10,976 nucleotides of DNA from Candidatus Atribacter hydrocarboniphilus (GTDB lineage Bacteria > Atribacterota > Atribacteria > Atribacterales > Atribacteraceae): assembly GCA_003542295.1 (NCBI GenBank), contig DPKX01000096.1, forward strand, positions 1 to 10,976. The letters run 5' to 3'. A model generated the notes under the pieces. The model had not been told where the DNA came from. It did no database searches and was given only the letters and a program-made list of their open reading frames with translations. Both the position numbers and the translations under genes were made by a program. Shown here in pieces: positions 6,050 to 10,976 of the stretch. The stretch's first letter is position 1, and each line of letters starts with the position of its first letter.

Positions 6050-7901
6050 CCTGTTTTTCCTCTAACTGTAACCCATGAATAGTTTTTTCCCAGAAAAAGG
6101 GTCGGGTAAAAAGTTGAATGATACCCTTCCAAGCAGCAATACTGGTAAGCCACCAATACAAAGGATTTAAAAGTGAATAAAAAATAAGCTGGTCAATTCC
6201 TCTTCTGAAAACTGCCAACATGCTCAGATAAATCCCTAAAAAATTACCAATGGTAAGGTTAAAAACTCCTAAGTATAAGATAGGACCGGAAAAATAGCTT
6301 TGCAGAAATTCACCCCGATTGAAAAGCCAGATAAAAAAGAGAATCCACAAAATGAGAGAACATGCCTGCCCAAGAGTGGTGCCACCAATAAATACCTGGA
6401 GGGTAAACCATCCTTTCCAACCTGAATTCCGGATAACCTGGAGAGGATGGCGATTATGAACCAAAAAGGTCTGCAGATATCCCTTTAACCAGCGAGAACG
6501 TTGGCGAATCCAATTTTTTACTTGGCTGTTGGCTTCTTCAAAAGTTGTTGAAGGAAGAATACCGACCCGATAACCTCGATAACTAGCTCTCATACCTAAA
6601 TCAGCATCTTCAGTAACATTATACGGATCCCATCCTCCCAATTCTCGCAGGATCTGGGTGCGAAAATGATTGGATGTTCCTCCGAGAGGTATGGGTAAGT
6701 GATTGATATAAAGACCGGGAAGGAGGTAATCAAACCAGTAGGAATATTCTAAAGTGAATAATCGAGTGAGGAAATTTTGATTGGCATTATAAAAATTGAG
6801 AGCGTTTTGAAAACACATAATGTCCGGGGATGATGAGCGAAAATAAGCTACCGATTTTTTGAGTTGATCTCTTTCAGGGATATCTTCAGCATCATAAATG
6901 GTGAGAAATTCACCCCGTGCAAAAGCCAGCCCAAAATTGCAGGCTCGAGGTTTGGTTTTGGGTATTCCTTCGGGAACAATGACAAAGCGAACGTTGTAAG
7001 GTGGTTTTTCAGCTTTACAATGAATCAAGGTTTCATGATCATCTTCTTCGATAAGAAATATGACATCAAGTTTTTCAGGTGGATAATCAAGATTTCGAAT
7101 AGCGGTTGTCAGCTGACGAATCACGCTTGGAGGTTCATGGTAAAGGGGCAACAAAATGCTGTATATAGGGAGATCGCTGGGGCGAAGCTGATACTCATTT
7201 TTTTTGAATAATGAGCTTGTTGTGTCAAGCTTTGCTCCGGAAGAGCTCAGTACAAACCGAAATATTACATTCATTGCATAAAAAAGATTAGCTAGACCCA
7301 ACAAAATTAGTAAGGTTAAGCGAGGGAGAGTAAAAATACCAATTGTTATAAGAGCGCATAAAGCACCTAAAATGATCCACTGAAAAGGAGTAAAAACTCT
7401 CATTGCTGATTCCTCTGGAGAGCGATAAAAAAGGCCGGAAGTGGCTTCTTGCAAAAACTTATCTTTAAAAAAGATATGAGCCAGCCAATCCAATTCGTAG
7501 GGCGTGATTAATTTCATAGTGAACTTTTTTCCTGGAAATTTCTCTTCTAAAAACTGTCGAAGTGATACATTGTTGGGATTGGGAGTCAAGATTTCGTATT
7601 CCTCATGATGGTAGCGAAAGGGAAAAAAGGAAAACTGAAAAAAGTCTTGGGAATTGAAAAGCGAGAGTAACTTTGGGTCTATTTCTTGGACAAGGAGATC
7701 GAGATTTTCTCCAGCGTATTCATAAGGACCTTGTTGAGTAATAACTTGATAGAGCTGAAGAGGGGTTATCGAACCAAGGGAAACAAGAATTTCTCCCAAA
7801 AGACTTCCAGTTTCCTTTTGGAGCTCAAGGGCCTGAGCTAACTGTTTCTTGGTAATAAGATTTTTTTCAACTAATATTTCGCCGATCGGTTTGCTGGTCA
7901 T
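6042..7901 (-). CDS. Membrane family 2 glycosyltransferase with N-terminal MshEN (c-di-GMP receptor-type) domain
   Basis: This 619-residue protein is probably a processive polysaccharide synthase. The N-terminus carries two 24-residue MshEN motifs (5-28 and 34-57) with exactly five residues between them and L, L, Q positions kept. The domain's second half runs to about 150. Two membrane helices follow (about 173-218), then a cytoplasmic GT2 domain (about 246-480) with DAED (337-340, DxD-like), PLGGTSNHF (405-413), T430-E-D-A-D-L and Q467-R-S-R-W471, the cellulose synthase-type signature. More helices lie at about 495-600. Known: E. coli NfrB combines a GT2 with a C-terminal MshEN and is controlled by c-di-GMP; here the order is reversed. 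The MshEN arginine position is Pro5 and Leu34, so binding is uncertain. The ATG overlaps the upstream gene by 4 bases (ATGA) and has no good ribosome binding site, suggesting translational coupling. Confidence 0.92.
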   Translation of the reverse strand: MTSKPIGEILVEKNLITKKQLAQALELQKETGSLLGEILVSLGSITPLQLYQVITQQGPYEYAGENLDLLVQEIDPKLLSLFNSQDFFQFSFFPFRYHHEEYEILTPNPNNVSLRQFLEEKFPGKKFTMKLITPYELDWLAHIFFKDKFLQEATSGLFYRSPEESAMRVFTPFQWIILGALCALITIGIFTLPRLTLLILLGLANLFYAMNVIFRFVLSSSGAKLDTTSSLFKKNEYQLRPSDLPIYSILLPLYHEPPSVIRQLTTAIRNLDYPPEKLDVIFLIEEDDHETLIHCKAEKPPYNVRFVIVPEGIPKTKPRACNFGLAFARGEFLTIYDAEDIPERDQLKKSVAYFRSSSPDIMCFQNALNFYNANQNFLTRLFTLEYSYWFDYLLPGLYINHLPIPLGGTSNHFRTQILRELGGWDPYNVTEDADLGMRASYRGYRVGILPSTTFEEANSQVKNWIRQRSRWLKGYLQTFLVHNRHPLQVIRNSGWKGWFTLQVFIGGTTLGQACSLILWILFFIWLFNRGEFLQSYFSGPILYLGVFNLTIGNFLGIYLSMLAVFRRGIDQLIFYSLLNPLYWWLTSIAAWKGIIQLFTRPFFWEKTIHGLQLEEKQDE

Positions 7902-8209
7902 TTTTTTATTGGGGGTTGAGTCATTCTTGTGTAGAAAACCCCAAAAAACACTCCTATTAGAATGAGAGAAAAGGTGAAGAAGTGGATTCGGTAGCGTTGA
8001 TAAAAATTTCTATTTGATATATTTCCTGAAGATGAATAAAAATTGAATCCACTCATCATGATTTTAGGTGATTCTTGGACGAAACACTGGTTTTTCAAAA
8101 AAAAGGTGTCCGATTTATTTTGTGGATAGTTTAATTCCAAATTCGCTATTGCAAAACTAATAGTATTTGTTGTAAGAACAAGCAACACCACCAAAAAGAA
8201 TGTTTTCAT
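7898..8209 (-). CDS. Small exported, membrane-anchored protein of unknown function
   Basis: I do not recognise this 103-residue protein. It starts with a signal-peptide-like segment (1-22: one Lys, a hydrophobic core, and A20-I-A22 as a possible signal peptidase I site). A middle part (23-75) is rich in Asn, Ser, Phe and Tyr with a single Cys42, and one hydrophobic helix follows (about 76-94) with a short basic tail (RMTQPPIKK). The middle should face outward. It is the first gene of the operon and overlaps the glycosyltransferase by 4 bases. The ATG follows GGGAGG (8217-8222) at 7-base spacing, the only good ribosome binding site in the three-gene unit. Inference: an accessory, lid or coupling subunit for the glycan synthase. 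The strong start signal and overlap make it a real gene despite its size. Confidence 0.75.
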   Translation of the reverse strand: MKTFFLVVLLVLTTNTISFAIANLELNYPQNKSDTFFLKNQCFVQESPKIMMSGFNFYSSSGNISNRNFYQRYRIHFFTFSLILIGVFFGVFYTRMTQPPIKK

Positions 8210-8256
8210 TTTTTTACCTCCCTACACCATAGTTTATCGGACGAATGGTGAATTTT

Positions 8257-8262
8257 ATTATA
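8257..8262 (-). promoter_or_regulatory. Putative -10 box for the glycosyltransferase operon
   Basis: Read on the minus strand this is a perfect TATAAT, about 50 bases upstream of the first gene of the operon. Transcription would start near 8250 and include the GGGAGG site. The -35 region at 16-18 base spacing is only AT-rich and not consensus, so an activator may be needed. Confidence 0.4.
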
Positions 8263-8301
8263 GGTAACTGGGTCATGTATAAATTATTATTAAGTAATGA
8301 A

Positions 8302-8328
8302 TCGACAGTTTGCGGGGAAAGATATAAT
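8302..8328 (+). promoter_or_regulatory. Putative sigma-70-type promoter for manC
   Basis: A perfect -10 TATAAT (8323-8328) is preceded by TCGACA (8302-8307), five of six matches to TTGACA, with a 15-base spacer that is slightly short. Transcription would start near 8335, giving a leader of about 33 bases before ATG 8368. It lies back to back with the minus-strand -10 at 8257-8262, so the two units share a divergent control region. Confidence 0.55.
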
Positions 8329-8367
8329 ATGATTATTATTTCACGATGGTAAATGGAGATGATACTC

Positions 8368-9435
8368 ATGCCAATCGCCCTCATAATGGCAGGCGGAAAA
8401 GGTGAACGTCTCTGGCCGTTAAGTGTTTCAAAAAAACCGAAACAATTTGCGGCTTTAATGAACAAAACATTTTTTCAGATGACAGTTGATCGAATTCTTC
8501 CTTTGGTGGGGGAGAATGGCATTTATGTTGCAACCCAGGAAAATTTTAAATCCGAAATCTTAAAGGAGGTTCCTTTTCTATTAGAAAAAAATATCATTAT
8601 TGAACCAGTTGGGAGAAATACTGCTCCCTGCATTGGATTAGGTGCTCTCACAATAGCTCATGAAAACCCCGACGAAGTCATGATTGTAATTCCTTCTGAT
8701 CACCTGATTTTTGATGAAGAACGATTCCGTGAAATTGTTGATTTTGGTTGTGAAATTGGAATAAAAGATTACCTTATTACTTTAGGAATAACGCCAAATG
8801 AAGCGCACACTGGTTATGGTTATATTCACTATGGAGATGAGAAATTTTGCAAGCAGGATATAAAAGCTTGTCAGGTGCTTGAGTTTATTGAGAAACCAGA
8901 TATCGAAAAAGCAAATTATTTTTTTTCCAACCCTAACTATCTCTGGAACAGTGGAATATTTATTTGGAAGGCCCAAACCATTTTAGAAGAAATAGCAACC
9001 CATATGCCTGACCTTTTTCAGGGGCTTAATACTATTCAACACTATTGGGGAACGCTAGAATTAGAAACTGTGAAATCTCGGGTATTCAAAACGCTTCCAT
9101 CGATTTCCATCGATTACGGTATTATGGAGCAATCAGAGAGAGTACTGGTTATACCAGCTTCTTTTCAATGGAACGACATTGGTTCCTGGTCGGCATTGGA
9201 AAAGGTGTTCTCTGTGAATAAATCAAATAATCTATCTCTTGGTCCCCATTTTGGATTACAGAGTCATAATAATATTATTTATTCCCAGAAACCAATCATA
9301 ACCTTTGGAGTAAATGACTTGATTATTGTTGAAACCGATACTACCGTTTTAGTGATGTCTAAAAGCCTTGACCAAAAGATTAAAGAATTAATACAGGAGC
9401 TGAAAAGAAGCGATGAGTTTCACAATCTTATTTAA
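8368..9435 (+). CDS. manC: Mannose-1-phosphate guanylyltransferase, stand-alone GMP domain
   Basis: This 355-residue cytoplasmic enzyme should make GDP-mannose from mannose-1-phosphate and GTP. Seen: nucleotide loop AGGKGERLWPLS (8-19) with K25 in SKKPKQF, EPVGRNTAP (79-87), PSDHL (109-113), FIEKP (173-177), WNSGIF (193-198), SIDYGIME (247-254) and WNDIGSW (268-274). All are characteristic of the GMP domain of type II ManC/AlgA proteins. The usual C-terminal isomerase cupin is absent; a matching cupin is encoded convergently just downstream. I chose ATG 8368 because GGAG (8355-8358) lies 9 bases upstream and the protein then begins MPIALIMAGG, as in the family. Upstream ATGs at 8353 and 8359 overlap that site. 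GDP-mannose is a plausible donor or precursor for the neighbouring glycosyltransferase. Confidence 0.94.
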   Translation: MPIALIMAGGKGERLWPLSVSKKPKQFAALMNKTFFQMTVDRILPLVGENGIYVATQENFKSEILKEVPFLLEKNIIIEPVGRNTAPCIGLGALTIAHENPDEVMIVIPSDHLIFDEERFREIVDFGCEIGIKDYLITLGITPNEAHTGYGYIHYGDEKFCKQDIKACQVLEFIEKPDIEKANYFFSNPNYLWNSGIFIWKAQTILEEIATHMPDLFQGLNTIQHYWGTLELETVKSRVFKTLPSISIDYGIMEQSERVLVIPASFQWNDIGSWSALEKVFSVNKSNNLSLGPHFGLQSHNNIIYSQKPIITFGVNDLIIVETDTTVLVMSKSLDQKIKELIQELKRSDEFHNLI

Positions 9436-9456
9436 TTTATTATGTACAGTTAATAA

Positions 9457-10059
9457 TCAGATAATTTCACTCCGGTTAAAATCGTCTTCAATCCGAATAA
9501 TATCTTCTTCAGAGATACAATTGCCGTTTTGAACTTCAATTATTTCCAGGGTTTCATTACCACGATTTTCCATGCGGTGAAAAGTTTGCTGGGGAATATA
9601 CGTGCTCTGGTTTGGAAATAAAAAGAAGTTTTGATCTCCAATGGTAACAAAGGCCTTTCCTCGGGTTACCAACCAGTATTCATTACGATGAAAGTGCATT
9701 TGGAGACTTAAGCGATTACCGGGATTAACGACGATTTTTTTAACCTTATAATGAGGTCCCTGATCGATTATGACATAATAACCCCATGGTTTTTCGATAT
9801 GGACCGGTTCTTTTTGCACAGAGTCTGCAGAAAATTCATTTTTACTTCGCAGGTTTACTTCATTTTCAAGACATACTGATAAATTACTTTTTTCGTTTTC
9901 TTTCAGATAGAATGGAGTTGCAGAAGTGGATTTTTCTTCAGGCAAAAAAAGACTTTTTGATAAAAAACCAACAGCTTCATTTCCATCAATATATTTTTGA
10001 CCAACCGGTTTTCTAAGATTTCTTCTAGAGGACACAACTTTTCTGTTTTTACGAACCAT
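9457..10059 (-). CDS. Type II mannose-6-phosphate isomerase-like cupin with N-terminal extension
   Basis: Residues about 85-196 match the C-terminal cupin of bifunctional ManC/AlgA proteins, which interconverts fructose-6-phosphate and mannose-6-phosphate. Seen: EKPWGYY (89-95), PGNRLSLQ, metal ligands H122, H124 and E127 in LQMHFHRNEYW, Y154-I-P, H161, and IEVQNG followed by EEDIIRIEDDFNR (183-196). The metal site is complete, so catalysis is plausible. The first 84 residues are a basic, Ser/Asn/Glu-rich extension with no recognised domain and probably disordered. The ATG follows AAGGAGG at 9-base spacing. The gene is convergent with manC with only 21 bases between stop codons. Its leader carries a c-di-GMP-I riboswitch and a terminator-like hairpin. 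A non-catalytic sugar-nucleotide cupin is the alternative. Confidence 0.88.
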   Translation of the reverse strand: MVRKNRKVVSSRRNLRKPVGQKYIDGNEAVGFLSKSLFLPEEKSTSATPFYLKENEKSNLSVCLENEVNLRSKNEFSADSVQKEPVHIEKPWGYYVIIDQGPHYKVKKIVVNPGNRLSLQMHFHRNEYWLVTRGKAFVTIGDQNFFLFPNQSTYIPQQTFHRMENRGNETLEIIEVQNGNCISEEDIIRIEDDFNRSEII

Positions 10060-10103
10060 TACATAAAACCTCCTTGGAAAACTTTCCTCAGGAAATGGTT
10101 CGT
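10051..10103 (-). repeat. 10-bp inverted repeat spanning the cupin start codon
   Basis: On the minus strand, ACGAACCATT (10103-10094) is perfectly complementary to AATGGTTCGT (10060-10051), which contains the ATG and codons 2-3. The 33-base loop holds AAGGAGG. In the mRNA this could hide the start codon while leaving the ribosome binding site in a loop. It begins just after the U-tract of the terminator-like hairpin. A regulatory role is inference. Confidence 0.5.
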
Positions 10104-10107
10104 GTTT

Positions 10108-10130
10108 AAAAAATCATCATTTCTGATGAT
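10108..10130 (-). terminator. Intrinsic terminator-like hairpin, riboswitch expression platform
   Basis: On the minus strand ATCATCA (10130-10124) pairs with TGATGAT (10119-10113) around a GAAA tetraloop, followed directly by T5 (10112-10108). The stem is AT-rich with only two G-C pairs, so it is weak but has classical geometry. It lies just downstream of the aptamer and upstream of the cupin gene. The first two bases of its left arm also belong to ACCCAT (10134-10129), which can pair with ATGGGT (10230-10225) upstream of the aptamer, so the two folds may compete. Confidence 0.75.
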
Positions 10131-10141
10131 GGGTGGGTTTT

Positions 10142-10215
10142 GGCGGCTCGACTGCCATGGCATAGCAATGCTTTAGGCTCGTAGCTTTGCGCCTTTTCCT
10201 TTGGGAAAGTTTGCC
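10142..10215 (-). promoter_or_regulatory. Cyclic di-GMP-I (GEMM-I) riboswitch aptamer
   Basis: On the minus strand this shows the GEMM-I landmarks in order: GGCAAAC (10215-10209); a short P2 hairpin TTTCC/GGAAA (10208-10204 with 10199-10195); GCGCAAAGC (10192-10184 region); CCTAAAG (10177-10171); and GGCAGTCGAGCCGCC ending at 10142. The long arm pairs GCT/AGC, CGA/TCG and GCC/GGC with an AG bulge on the 3' side, as in the family. In my alignment with the Vibrio Vc2 aptamer, the ligand-contacting G20, A47 and C92 correspond to G10214, A10187 and C10143, all retained. G20 being G favours c-di-GMP over cGAMP. Oddities: the P2 loop is CAAA rather than GNRA, and the tetraloop-receptor side reads CTATG then five extra bases before GGCAG. 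ATGGGT (10230-10225) and ACCCAT (10134-10129) could extend P1. It controls the cupin gene, and a terminator-like hairpin follows. Confidence 0.87.
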
Positions 10216-10241
10216 TTTTCATCTACCCATTCTTTTCCAAT

Positions 10242-10247
10242 ATTATC
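10242..10247 (-). promoter_or_regulatory. Weak candidate -10 box upstream of the riboswitch
   Basis: GATAAT on the minus strand (five of six matches to TATAAT) would start transcription near 10235, just ahead of the first base of the riboswitch P1 extension. No good -35 is visible at 16-18 base spacing. Position is the main support. Confidence 0.3.
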
Positions 10248-10435
10248 GGCAAAAAAGAAATTTCCTTTAGAATAGAAAAATATATTCAATAGACAGAATA
10301 AAAAATATAATATACTAGTTTAATCAGAAAAATTATTTTGATTGATATCCAAACCGCTTGATGGCAACAAACAAGCATGGAAATGCCTACACAAAAACCT
10401 AATGGTGAGGAGCGCATCGATACATCTACAAAAAA
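10248..10435. other. AT-rich intergenic stretch, no gene seen
   Basis: This lies between the riboswitch leader and the end of the DUF6062-like gene, both read on the minus strand. It should hold the terminator of the latter and the cupin promoter. I see no clear terminator hairpin with a U-tract and no supported coding sequence. A short plus-strand reading frame at 10342-10533 mostly overlaps the minus-strand gene and has no ribosome binding site. Confidence 0.4.
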
Positions 10436-10976
10436 CTACTTTCTATGATGAATGGGTTGGGATTTTCTCAGTCGCTGACCGGAAAAAAATTCTAAAACTT
10501 CCTGCCAGGAGTTGCTTTCTTCAACTGAAATAGTATCTTTGTTTGCTTGATAATCAAATTTTTGAATGAAGGATTTAAGATTTTCATCTATATTTTTTAG
10601 ACTTTTCAGAGTATGTTGCCCAAGTTCCGATGATATTGAAGGAGTAAGTTGTATTTCATTTTGGTGAATGATACAAATGAAGGTATGTTTTCCCCAGGCG
10701 TTTTTAAAATCCTTCCAATGCTTTTTAAGAATATTTTCAAGATGATGGATTTTATCTTTCCAAAGACTGCAGAGTGGACAATTTTTTAAGGCGGGATGGT
10801 TTTCATTTTTTAAATAGGCATTGAGCAAATCCTCATAGACAATACTCATGCCTAAAATTGATGGTCGAATATCGAAAACCCTTCGCAAATGATCCTGACA
10901 GAAACCACCTTGATCGCAGAGTTTTTGACGGATCTCTGGATCGGTGACAAATTCATAAAATAATCCATCTAAAGAT
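10436..10976 (-). CDS. DUF6062-like Cys/His protein, 5' end beyond the window
   Basis: The frame is open to the right edge, so the N-terminus is missing; 179 full codons plus a stop are visible. Reading from the edge, the visible part begins SLDGLFYEFVTDPEIR, then GFCQDHLRR (Cys-x2-His), YEDLL, CPLC (Cys-x2-Cys), FICIIH (Cys-x2-His) and near the end SWQEVLEFFSG. This arrangement of alternating CxxC and CxxH elements with a final Trp/FSG segment resembles the DUF6062 family, whose function is unknown. A metal-binding, zinc-ribbon-like role is suggested by the Cys/His spacing only. An internal TTG at 10888 is not needed as a start because conserved family-like sequence continues upstream of it. 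It is transcribed towards the riboswitch leader, with about 220 bases between its stop and the aptamer region. Confidence 0.7.
   Translation of the reverse strand, partial: SLDGLFYEFVTDPEIRQKLCDQGGFCQDHLRRVFDIRPSILGMSIVYEDLLNAYLKNENHPALKNCPLCSLWKDKIHHLENILKKHWKDFKNAWGKHTFICIIHQNEIQLTPSISSELGQHTLKSLKNIDENLKSFIQKFDYQANKDTISVEESNSWQEVLEFFSGQRLRKSQPIHHRK

Noticed and set aside
6864..7211. Plus-strand open frame of about 115 codons
   Set aside because: It lies entirely antisense inside the glycosyltransferase catalytic domain, has no ribosome binding site and resembles no protein.
8214..8465. Minus-strand open frame of about 83 codons across the divergent promoter region
   Set aside because: It overlaps the start of manC antisense, covers both predicted -10 boxes and shows no family-like sequence.
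9437..9456. TTATTA/TAATAA repeat between the manC and cupin stops as a terminator
   Set aside because: Six A-T pairs with an 8-base loop and no G-C pairs are too weak to support the call.
9786..10016. Plus-strand open frame of about 76 codons
   Set aside because: It is antisense to the cupin gene; no ribosome binding site and no recognisable sequence.
10888..10888. TTG at this position as the true start of the DUF6062-like gene
   Set aside because: The frame continues upstream to the window edge with family-like residues (YEFVTDPEIR, GFCQDH), so the gene is cut by the edge.
1..10976. CRISPR arrays, tRNA or rRNA genes, insertion sequences
   Set aside because: No regularly spaced repeats, cloverleaf, rRNA-like segment, transposase or terminal inverted repeats were seen.

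Overview
The window is AT-rich bacterial DNA with tightly packed, operon-like genes and consensus AGGAGG-type ribosome binding sites. A flavodiiron (FprA-type) oxygen/NO-reducing protein and a covalent-FMN domain protein suggest an anaerobe with a membrane flavin redox system. The style fits an anaerobic lineage such as Atribacterota or a Firmicutes-like group. No rRNA or marker gene is present, so the taxonomy is a weak inference.

Left part (1-4859). It opens with a REP-like hairpin at 13-33. A two-gene stress unit follows on the plus strand: a flavodiiron protein (134-1321) and RidA (1337-1717). A convergent intergenic stretch with a 13-bp hairpin separates these from a minus-strand site-2 protease with two CBS domains (1882-3027). 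After a 433-base AT-rich divergent region come a membrane-anchored FMN-binding domain protein (3461-3856) and a MacB/LolD-type ABC ATPase (about 4092-4859). The ATPase has no permease partner here, and its strong ribosome binding site points at an in-frame ATT codon.

Right part (4916-10976). This is an exopolysaccharide or surface-glycan locus that appears wired to cyclic di-GMP in two ways. A minus-strand operon with overlapping genes encodes a small exported, membrane-anchored protein of unknown function (7898-8209), a membrane family 2 glycosyltransferase with an N-terminal MshEN (c-di-GMP receptor-type) domain (6042-7901), and a polytopic GT-C-like membrane protein (4916-6049). Divergent from it, with recognisable -10 boxes in the shared 158-base region, is a stand-alone mannose-1-phosphate guanylyltransferase (8368-9435). 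Convergent with that gene is a type II phosphomannose isomerase-like cupin (9457-10059). The two halves of the usual bifunctional ManC/AlgA enzyme are therefore separate genes on opposite strands. The cupin mRNA leader carries a c-di-GMP-I (GEMM-I) riboswitch aptamer (about 10142-10215, minus strand) followed by an intrinsic-terminator-like hairpin with a U-tract (10108-10130).

Working model, which is inference: c-di-GMP acts at the RNA level on a mannose-metabolism gene and, if the MshEN domain still binds it, at the protein level on the polymerising glycosyltransferase next door. This recalls E. coli NfrB, a locally c-di-GMP-controlled glycosyltransferase, but with a permuted domain order, a GT-C partner, a small exported partner and a riboswitch. 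A DUF6062-like gene runs off the right edge.
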